From: Coemansia sp. RSA 922
Taxonomy: Eukaryota; Kickxellomycota; Kickxellomycetes; Kickxellales; Kickxellaceae
Length of the DNA: 12,763 bases
Assembly: GCA_027577415.1 (NCBI GenBank)
Contig: JANBQS010000741.1
Span: 1 to 12,763, forward strand
Reading direction: 5' to 3'
Part shown: positions 6,647 to 12,763 of the stretch, one piece after another
How positions within the stretch are numbered: the first letter of the stretch is position 1
Layout of the letters: each line of letters begins with the position of its first letter
Translations under genes and position numbers: made by a program
The notes under the pieces: generated by a model
Seen by the model: the letters and a program-made list of their open reading frames with translations, nothing else
What the model was told of the DNA's origin: nothing
The model's database searches: none

Positions 6647-8326
6647 ATGTTCAACCATTCCTCAGCAGCCCAAGCTCTTCCCATTGACATTCTACGCTCA
6701 ATTTTAAAGTGGGTAGTAAAAGAAGAGAGGTCGCCCTTGGTAGAGGCTAGTTGCAATTTGCAGCACCTGAAGGAGTTGCGACTCGTGAGTTCAACTTGGC
6801 GGCAGGCAGCTCTGGAATATCTCTGGCAAGAACTCAACTTTACCATTGGTTCCCCGAGAAATAAAGTAAGTGTCAAACGCCCAAAGTGGGTAAAGAATAA
6901 TAGGCTGCCGCATTATGCTACAAGCCAGGCTAGAAAAATTCATGTGCATGTCTCCATGTCGTCTATTGTAAGCGGAGATGCTCAAGCACTTTTGGTGGAC
7001 TATATCAGAGACACTACATTATTTCCCTTGGTCAGCAAGCTTACTGTTGAGATCATGGACTTCGATGACCAGCACCATGTTGCTAAAGATATTGCCATTA
7101 GCAATGCGCTAGAGTTTGCCAAACTACTACGGTCAATGGCTCCGCAAGCGACAACAGTAAAGGCAATGTGTACTAGTGATATTTGGATAAGATTGCCGAG
7201 CAACAACAATCATGTCGAAAAATGGGATGGAGATATTTTAGAACCACTTGCAGATGTGCTATATGCTAACACGAAACGCGCACACATTGATTTGTCTAAA
7301 ATCCACTTTAGAAGCCTCTCACCTGTTGATCACATTCCGCCACTTTCAATGATTAAGATCTCTTGGTATGAGTCACCAGACATTCATGCAAGCTTGGTGC
7401 GCAAGTCTGCCAATTCACTACAATATCTAAATATTGAGACGAGTAAACCTGGCATGATAATTTATGATACAAATGGTGAAGCAGTTATATTTCCGAATTT
7501 GCAACACCTGCAATTATCTACGTTTTCTGTCGATCAATCGGTATCGAAGAATACGATTACTAGACCAGCGCCATTTCCTGTGTTAAAGACCTTGAGACTG
7601 CGCTTATCTTACCCATTTACAGACGACGTGGTATTTCGAGGTAACAGTACAACCCTGGAGTATCTGGAGATCTGTTTGGATTACGAGACTTTTGTAATGC
7701 TCAATCGGGAACAGGTTTTTGAAGGCAGATATAACTTACTGCGGCATGTAAATATATCCTGGTCCAGTGTCAATTGGGATACCTCTGGGGATTCTGAGGC
7801 AGATGGCAGTGGACTATTGAATAATTTGGTGTACTCCGCCCAACGATTGGTAGTATTTGAACCAAGGATAGCTAGAGCCTGCGTAACAGCAGCTCAACAT
7901 GGCCAAGGGTTCCAGAATTTAAAAGTGTTCGGAGTACGTGCTTACGGTCTTTCCGTATTTGAAATCATGTGCCTACTGAAATCACTTCCCGCCCTTGTCG
8001 AGCTTAGAAGTAGCATTAGTGGACCAGGGCCAAAGCTTGAACACATTTCTGCAGAAGAGCTGCCTGGCTACATAGCATCTACATATTGCGAGGTAGGGAA
8101 AAATCTGCAAGTATGGAGAATTAATTCTAATAGTTGCAAGTACACCTCGGCAGCGATTGATTATATTTTGCTTTTAGTGCTGGTATGTCCCACTCTCTGG
8201 CGGATACAATTGGAGCCTGACTCTATTTTAGACAGTCATGTCAAGATTGCTAAAGCTCTGGAGAGCAGTCCATATAGCAAGTACGCACCTCAACTCAACA
8301 GAACTCTAGACATTGTTCGCGAGTAA
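6647..8326 (+). CDS. F-box-like/LRR-like family protein, array member B
   Basis: A 559-aa protein from the ATG at 6647 (A at -3), chosen because it aligns with the starts of A and C. F-box-like region 9-63: QALPIDILRSILKWVV, then LKELRLVSSTWRQAALEYLW, with the canonical Leu-Pro. Family blocks are IIYDTNGEAVIFPNLQHL (271-288), YPFTDDVVFRGNSTTLEYL (322-340), ACVTAAQHGQGFQNLKVF (411-428; 14 of 18 residues identical to member C), AEELPGYIASTY (469-480), GKNLQVW (484-490) and SPYSKYAPQLNRTLD (541-555). Its length equals that of A, and the start-to-start distance is 2073 bp, consistent with tandem duplication. Variable segments between the blocks (roughly 66-80, 175-195 and 291-307) distinguish the members. 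It is predicted to be a soluble SCF-type substrate receptor; the substrate is unknown. Confidence 0.8.
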   Translation: MFNHSSAAQALPIDILRSILKWVVKEERSPLVEASCNLQHLKELRLVSSTWRQAALEYLWQELNFTIGSPRNKVSVKRPKWVKNNRLPHYATSQARKIHVHVSMSSIVSGDAQALLVDYIRDTTLFPLVSKLTVEIMDFDDQHHVAKDIAISNALEFAKLLRSMAPQATTVKAMCTSDIWIRLPSNNNHVEKWDGDILEPLADVLYANTKRAHIDLSKIHFRSLSPVDHIPPLSMIKISWYESPDIHASLVRKSANSLQYLNIETSKPGMIIYDTNGEAVIFPNLQHLQLSTFSVDQSVSKNTITRPAPFPVLKTLRLRLSYPFTDDVVFRGNSTTLEYLEICLDYETFVMLNREQVFEGRYNLLRHVNISWSSVNWDTSGDSEADGSGLLNNLVYSAQRLVVFEPRIARACVTAAQHGQGFQNLKVFGVRAYGLSVFEIMCLLKSLPALVELRSSISGPGPKLEHISAEELPGYIASTYCEVGKNLQVWRINSNSCKYTSAAIDYILLLVLVCPTLWRIQLEPDSILDSHVKIAKALESSPYSKYAPQLNRTLDIVRE

Positions 8327-8735
8327 AGCAGTGTTGGGCAATGACTGAATGTGATAATATAGTTCTTTTAAGGGCGTGGATTACCAACACTTCTACATAC
8401 ACTTTGGTTTGGCTACATTCGACTTTTAAGTGGTCCATAACATATTTTCTTACTTTCAATAAGACATTACACTAGTAATCACAATTAAATAATTAGGATA
8501 TCATGGCATTGTCTTTACCTCCTTTGTTTTCTTTGTTTTCTTTGTCTTTTTTGCTTTCTTAGCAGAATGTTGTCCAAAGTCTTCCAGCTGCGGCCAAAGA
8601 ATTGGACAGCAATTAATGGAGGGGGGGTGCTCTGAAGAAGAGCTCCTCCACCATTTCTTTTCTATTCTACTCCATTATTTTCAAATAAGCTATCCACTTT
8701 CTTTTAGCACTTTCAACCTGCCTTTATTAACCACC
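8327..8735 (+). other. B-C intergenic spacer
   Basis: The 409 bp resemble the C-D spacer: TTACCAACACTTCTACATACACTTTG (8381-8406, given here in parts as TTACCAACACTT then ACATACACTTTG) matches ATTGCCAACGCTT and ACATGCACTTTG near 10462-10490, and both continue to a GCTACATT. TTTTCTTACTTTCAATA at 8445-8461 is shared with the A-B spacer. The promoter block of gene C occupies 8519-8604. An upstream in-frame extension of gene C (from 8616) is not conserved in its sisters and is not called. Confidence 0.55.
8519..8604 (+). promoter_or_regulatory. F-box array promoter block, copy C
   Basis: A long tract of CTTTG/TTTTC units at 8519-8552 is followed by GTCCAAAGTC (8572-8581) and a second CCAAAGAATTG (8594-8604), the two CCAAAG copies being 20 bp apart; copy D has the same pair 23 bp apart. 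The block starts about 217 bp before the ATG of gene C. The regulatory role is inferred. Confidence 0.55.
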
Positions 8736-10403
8736 ATGGCCAACCAATTGTCGCCAGCTCAAGCTCTTCCTACTGACGTTCTACGTTCAATTCTAAAGTG
8801 GACCGTGGATGAAAAGAGGTCATTATTTTCTAAAGACACTTACAGAGTGACCCATTTAAGGGAGCTGCTGAAAGTGAATTCAGCTTGGCGACAGGTAGCT
8901 CTTGAATTTCTGTGGAGAAAGCTTGATATTGTCATAAAGACAAATAAAGTTCATCTCTTCCGTCCGGGGTGGGTTACAGAAAATACTCTGCCACATAATG
9001 CCGCCAACCTGGCTCGGGGGATTCATGTATATGTTCCCATGGCAGCTGTTCTTAGTGGAATTGCTCACAGTCTTCTGGTTGACTACATAGGAGATACAAA
9101 GTGTTTTCCTCTGGCTTACAAGCTTACTGTCGAAGTAGAAGACTATGAGACCCTGCATGTTAATGCGAAAGAAACTGCCATTAATAATGTACTTGAGTTT
9201 GCCAAGTTACTCAAGGCAATGGCACCAGCAGCAATGACAGCAGAGATAAAATGGTACCAAGAGCAGGCACGAATCGTAAACATTAAGGAAAGTGGTGGTA
9301 ACAATTTGGACAAAGAAATACTGGTGACACTTGCAAATAAAATTTATGCCGGCATTAAACGCGCAAGTTTTTACTTGACATTAATAGAAGCGGTAAATAT
9401 ATCAACAGTTGGCTTTGTTCCGTCACTTTCACTGGTCAGCCTAAGTGTTATGCTACCATCAGATTTGGGCACAAGTCTGATGCACAAGTCCGCAAGTACG
9501 CTTCGAAACCTAGCAATTACCATAGATAATGCTAACGCTCTGATCTATGATGTAAATGGCAACGCGGTTGTATATCCAAACCTGGAGCATTTGATGCTGA
9601 CCTTATGTGCCCACAGCAATCCTGATACAAATTCAATTGCAAATTCAATGGTACCATTTCCTGTTTTAAGAACATTGAGACTGGTCACATCATATCCATT
9701 TCATAACAATGTGCTATTCCGAGGCAATACAGCTACGCTGAAGTATCTGCGTATCTCTCTAGATTATAAAAGTATTGCTGTACTTAGCCGGGAGCGAGTA
9801 TTTGAAAGCAAAAACAAGGTTCTGCAGCATGTAATTATCTCAAGTGGTTCTGATTGGGACTCTTCTGCCAATTCCGAAGTGGATATAAACAAGGTTTTGA
9901 ATTGTTTGGTAAGCACTGCTAGAGTATTGACATTGAGTGGACAAAAAGTGGTCAAAGCTTGTATATTAGCAGCACAGAATGGCCAGGGATTCCAGAATAT
10001 CAAAGTGTTTCAAATAGGTATGCTTGGTCTATCACTTTTTCATGTGCTAAGCCTATTGAAGGTACTTCCAGCACTTATTGAGCTTAGAGGCAGTATGTGG
10101 GGTCTGGGACCAGAGCTTGATATTATTTTATCCGAGGAACTGCCTGACCATATATCTTCAGCATATTGTGATGCAGGTAAAAATCTGCAAATTTGGAGAA
10201 TGGATTATGTAGGCTGCATAACCACTCCTGAAACCATTGGTAATATTTTGTGGTTGGCACTGGTATGCCCCAATATTTGGCGAGTAGAATTAGAGCCTAA
10301 ATCTATTCAAGACAGCCATGACAAGATAACCGACGCACTCAATAGTCAACGGTTTAGCAAGTACACAACTCAACTCAACCGACTTTTTAATGCTATTTGC
10401 TAG
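8736..10403 (+). CDS. F-box-like/LRR-like family protein, array member C
   Basis: A 555-aa protein from the ATG at 8736 (ACCACCATGG, a strong context), matching the N-terminus of its sisters. F-box-like region 9-63: QALPTDVLRSILKWTV and LRELLKVNSAWRQVALEFLW. Shared blocks: LIYDVNGNAVVYPNLEHL (269-286), YPFHNNVLFRGNTATLKYL (320-338), ACILAAQNGQGFQNIKVF (408-425), SEELPDHISSAYC (466-478), GKNLQIW (481-487) and FSKYTTQLNRLFN (540-552). The acidic Asp-Asp in the central block of A and B is Asn-Asn here (323-324). There is no intron, transmembrane helix or signal peptide. The start lies 2089 bp after that of B, extending the tandem spacing. As with its neighbours, an SCF adaptor role is inferred from the F-box-like N-terminus. 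Confidence 0.8.
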   Translation: MANQLSPAQALPTDVLRSILKWTVDEKRSLFSKDTYRVTHLRELLKVNSAWRQVALEFLWRKLDIVIKTNKVHLFRPGWVTENTLPHNAANLARGIHVYVPMAAVLSGIAHSLLVDYIGDTKCFPLAYKLTVEVEDYETLHVNAKETAINNVLEFAKLLKAMAPAAMTAEIKWYQEQARIVNIKESGGNNLDKEILVTLANKIYAGIKRASFYLTLIEAVNISTVGFVPSLSLVSLSVMLPSDLGTSLMHKSASTLRNLAITIDNANALIYDVNGNAVVYPNLEHLMLTLCAHSNPDTNSIANSMVPFPVLRTLRLVTSYPFHNNVLFRGNTATLKYLRISLDYKSIAVLSRERVFESKNKVLQHVIISSGSDWDSSANSEVDINKVLNCLVSTARVLTLSGQKVVKACILAAQNGQGFQNIKVFQIGMLGLSLFHVLSLLKVLPALIELRGSMWGLGPELDIILSEELPDHISSAYCDAGKNLQIWRMDYVGCITTPETIGNILWLALVCPNIWRVELEPKSIQDSHDKITDALNSQRFSKYTTQLNRLFNAIC

Positions 10404-10600
10404 TAAAGTAGTGCTGGCGGAGAACAAGATTGGACAGCATGTACTACCTTTTGATGGCATACATTGCCAACGCTTAAGACATGCACTTTGTTTGAGCTAC
10501 ATTTTACTTTAGAATAGTACTTAAGAATACAATCCTTTACAATTGGTATTTGTAATTTCCGTTTATGGAAAAAGGGGATTACGTCATTGTTCCCCCTCCA

Positions 10601-10685
10601 CTGTTTTCTTTGTTTTCTTTATATCCTTTGTTTCCTTTGCTTGGCTTTGGCCAAAGTCCTGTTGCAAAAACATCCAAAGAATTGA
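10601..10685 (+). promoter_or_regulatory. F-box array promoter block, copy D (displaced)
   Basis: A CTTTG/TTTTC tract at 10601-10644 runs into the perfect 12-bp palindrome CTTTGGCCAAAG (10645-10656), then GTCCTGTTGCAAAAA and CCAAAGAATTG (10674-10684). The order matches copies B and C. It starts about 576 bp before the ATG of gene D, nearly three times the distance in A-C, so it may serve a transcript with a 5'UTR intron or be an orphan promoter of a lost array member. Confidence 0.5.
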
Positions 10686-10764
10686 ACGACCTAGGGAGAA
10701 AAGGCATTGAGGGGTATTGCATTCCATTCCTCTTCTGCCTCATTCACTCGCAACCATATTTTTT

Positions 10765-11127
10765 TTACCTGTACGCGACATCTCGGCAGTCTGGAGCTTG
10801 ACAGCAGACATTATTTAAATAGCATAGCTTCATAGCATACCAATGGTGAGCGTTAGCAATAATTAGTCGATTGTTCACAGTACACGCGGTTGGGCTGTAC
10901 TTCAGGTCACGCTTTATCACTCGTGCGCATCTCAACTCCTTAACAAAAGTAGTGATGTGCTTAATGTAGGATTCGGACACTACTATGACCCGCTTGCAAA
11001 CAAAAATCAACATAAAAGAAATTTCTTGATCAGCGACTACAAAAGAAAAAGAGACCTTTTTGAAGAAAGCCCTTTGATGCATGGAAAAAATTCTTGGCGC
11101 TAATAGCCACCTTTCTTTTTCTTTCAC
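10765..11127 (-). CDS. Doubtful minus-strand open frame within the extra C-D segment
   Basis: An open frame of 120 codons that coincides with the stretch of the C-D spacer lacking counterparts elsewhere. The central part (RVIVVSESYIKHITTFVKEL, near residues 46-65) is not low-complexity and has a believable residue mix. A GT donor-like CAGGTAAAA lies at its 3' end, and a TTTTTGTTTGCAAG acceptor-like string precedes the central part. It could be one exon or a remnant of an antisense gene. I do not recognise the protein, and an open frame of this size can arise by chance. Confidence 0.2.
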   Translation of the reverse strand: MKEKERWLLAPRIFSMHQRAFFKKVSFSFVVADQEISFMLIFVCKRVIVVSESYIKHITTFVKELRCARVIKRDLKYSPTACTVNNRLIIANAHHWYAMKLCYLNNVCCQAPDCRDVAYR

Positions 11128-11176
11128 TTTTATTTCGTACTATTTTGTCGTATATTTTAACACCAAGCCAATAGCA

Positions 11177-12763
11177 ATGACTGCCCTGTCGCCTTTCCAA
11201 GCTCTTCCGCTCCATGTTGTTCGACAAATTGCTGACCAGGTTGTGGGTAGCAGCCGCCTACAATACGATGGTGTGGAACCCAACACTAAATCATACCACC
11301 GGTTATTGAGACCACTGCTGTGGGTCTGTTCAAATTTTCGTGAGGTATCTCTTGCTATATATTTTAGTGAGTTCAAGCTCCAACTTACGAGTGATTTATA
11401 CAAGGTACACTCTAAGTTGGCCATTCAACCAAACATCCCAGACATTGACTACATTACACATAATCATCTTGGCAGACCAATGTACCACCTCGTTAAAGAG
11501 CTGAATATTGAAGTTGATGAGCGGAGCATATACTCAGGTAAGGCACTAAGGATGTTGATGCGAGAGCCATACAATGGTTGTGCGTTTCCATTGGTTCGTA
11601 CCCTCACATTCAGCTTTGCTATAGATGGTGCAGACAAGCACAATGATTCCAGTTCGCATGAGGCTGAAGAAAACATACGTGAATTTGTGCAGAGAATTAA
11701 GCTAATGGTGCCCAAACTACGTGATATTAAGATCTGGCCCAGCGGCCGTGGCACTAGACCTGAGGTCATTAGTTCTCATTTCGGTAGCTTGGTATCTCAA
11801 CTATTCCAGCTGGTCTATCGCATTGAGTGTGATATCTTTTATGACACAGATGTGCCCATGGTGCTACAGCTAGACAGGATTCGCAACCTTACACATATTG
11901 AGTATGTCACTGGAAACAATAGCAACCAAATAATTCAACTGGCACAGCTAAATGCATTGACATTGCAGTCTTTAGATATTAAATTTCAAACCGCAGATAT
12001 TGCAGATCTTATTCGGGATTGCAATGGTATCTATGTGACTTACCCGCATTTGCTAAAGTTAAAGCTGATAGGGCCGTCCAATTTTACAAACGTACGGCGA
12101 CCGGTCTTTAGCGGTGTTGTGCCATTCCCTATCCTTACGTTTCTGAGCTTGCAGCTCCGCTACCAATTTGACGATGACACGTTTTTCAGGGGCAATGCAG
12201 CTACACTTCAGTTTCTGGAGATGTTTTTGGACGATACAACAACATCAATGCTCGTAAGGCATAATGTGTTCACTCCATTCAGCCACCCCAATTTGCAATG
12301 TGTTCACGTTGGAAGCCTGCACAACTATAAACCAAATGAAGCAATGGGTCCTATTGACTATATGAAGTTTATGCTCAGTATTGGCCCAAATGCGGCTGTG
12401 CGAGGAATTATTGGATATCCATATTGGACTGACTCCCGAATTGGGTTGTCACTATTAGAAAAGCACACTTTTATTCAGGTCTTGACTATTATAACGAGTC
12501 CTCCAGATCTCAGTGATGTTATGTCCCTAATCAAGTCGCTGCCCCTTTTGTCGGACTTGGTTACCATGCCTCCAAGAATTGGTAATGTGCTTGACGGTAT
12601 AACACTGCATGAGCTTCCGACATACTTACGCGCAAGCTATGGCTCGATGGGAGAGCGATTCCGATGCTGGCAACTTCTATCTTTCAACAATGAGGATTGC
12701 TTTGACATTGTGATTTGCGTGCTTTTGATCGCGCTAGTGTGTCCCAATTTCGACTATGCCGCA
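11177..12763 (+). CDS. F-box-like/LRR-like family protein, array member D, 3'-partial, divergent
   Basis: From the ATG at 11177 the frame is open for 529 codons to the last base, so the stop lies outside the window; by comparison with A-C about 40 residues are missing. The N-terminus, SPFQALPLHVVRQIADQVVG then LLRPLLWVCSNFREVSLAIYF, is F-box-like but less canonical (Phe-Arg for Trp-Arg at 54-55). Blocks homologous to the sisters are LIRDCNGIYVTYPHLLKL (278-295), YQFDDDTFFRGNAATLQFL (329-347), SLPLLSDLVTMP (454-465), LHELPTYLRASYG (477-489) and ALVCPNF (519-525). The AAQNGQGFQN block of A-C is absent, and a D-specific segment NHLGRPMYHLVKELNIEVDE (96-115) and CAFPLVRTLTF (135-145) mark a separate subfamily. 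It keeps the array orientation. A pyrimidine-rich stretch just upstream may be its own promoter. Confidence 0.75.
   Translation, partial: MTALSPFQALPLHVVRQIADQVVGSSRLQYDGVEPNTKSYHRLLRPLLWVCSNFREVSLAIYFSEFKLQLTSDLYKVHSKLAIQPNIPDIDYITHNHLGRPMYHLVKELNIEVDERSIYSGKALRMLMREPYNGCAFPLVRTLTFSFAIDGADKHNDSSSHEAEENIREFVQRIKLMVPKLRDIKIWPSGRGTRPEVISSHFGSLVSQLFQLVYRIECDIFYDTDVPMVLQLDRIRNLTHIEYVTGNNSNQIIQLAQLNALTLQSLDIKFQTADIADLIRDCNGIYVTYPHLLKLKLIGPSNFTNVRRPVFSGVVPFPILTFLSLQLRYQFDDDTFFRGNAATLQFLEMFLDDTTTSMLVRHNVFTPFSHPNLQCVHVGSLHNYKPNEAMGPIDYMKFMLSIGPNAAVRGIIGYPYWTDSRIGLSLLEKHTFIQVLTIITSPPDLSDVMSLIKSLPLLSDLVTMPPRIGNVLDGITLHELPTYLRASYGSMGERFRCWQLLSFNNEDCFDIVICVLLIALVCPNFDYAA

Larger units (their letters stand above)
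10404..11176 (+). other. C-D intergenic spacer, longer than its counterparts
   Basis: The 773 bp fall into two parts. The first, to about 10770, matches the other spacers (3' flank elements at 10462-10506, promoter block at 10601-10685, then CATTCCTCTTCTGCCTC and a CCATATTTTTTTT stretch comparable to CCATACATTTTTTT before gene A). The second, about 10770-11100, has no counterpart upstream of A-C. It contains a minus-strand open frame and ends in a T/C-rich tract (11108-11150) just before gene D. Confidence 0.5.

Noticed and set aside
8616..8735. 40-residue N-terminal extension of gene C
   Set aside because: Not conserved in its sisters; the ATG at 8736 has a much better context (ACCACCATGG) and aligns with their starts.
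11140..11769. Minus-strand frames at 11140-11424 and 11464-11769
   Set aside because: They lie opposite gene D, which has a 529-codon uninterrupted frame homologous to its neighbours.
1..12763. CRISPR array, transposon or prokaryotic operon
   Set aside because: No spaced identical repeats of CRISPR type, no transposase or integrase motifs, and a clear spliceosomal intron shows eukaryotic DNA.

Overview
The window reads as nuclear DNA of a fungus, most likely an early-diverging lineage such as the Kickxellomycotina (Coemansia and relatives). The evidence is a spliced, compact importin-alpha-like gene, pyrimidine-rich short promoters, a mitochondrial-type cobalamin adenosyltransferase (vitamin B12 use is known in early-diverging fungi and generally absent from Dikarya), and a tandem family of intronless F-box/leucine-rich-like proteins of a kind I associate with Kickxellales. 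The placement is inference; no marker gene here fixes it.

Layout. Positions 1-1392 (+) hold the 3' part of a divergent importin-alpha-like armadillo-repeat gene with one 197-bp GT-AG intron. Only 93 bp later, 1486-2226 (+) encodes a PduO/MMAB-type ATP:cob(I)alamin adenosyltransferase with a basic, mitochondrial-type leader. Converging on it from the minus strand are two tandem paralogous thioredoxin-fold proteins (2303-2806 and 3149-3604), both lacking the CxxC active site. After an approximately 970-bp spacer, the rest of the window is an array of four same-direction F-box-like/LRR-like genes: A (4574-6253), B (6647-8326), C (8736-10403) and D (11177 to the window end, 529 codons with no stop, so cut off by the window).

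A, B and C are nearly equal in length (559, 559 and 555 aa). Their start codons lie 2073 and 2089 bp apart, and the intergenic DNA between them is recognisably related. A promoter-proximal block (a CTTTG-rich pyrimidine tract, then CCAAAG followed by an A-rich stretch) lies upstream of every member, so coding and control DNA were duplicated together. Gene D is the most divergent member. Its copy of the block lies about 580 bp upstream instead of about 180-220 bp, with roughly 400 bp of unrelated sequence in between.

How the genes might work together: the first two are housekeeping-like genes with higher GC (60% in the line 481-540). The F-box part is AT-richer (43% in the line 7081-7140) and looks like a lineage-specific, birth-and-death family. 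If the N-terminal F-box-like motif binds Skp1, A-D would be substrate receptors of SCF ubiquitin ligases with diversified C-terminal recognition surfaces. That role is inferred from motif shape only. No rRNA, convincing tRNA, CRISPR array or transposase was seen.
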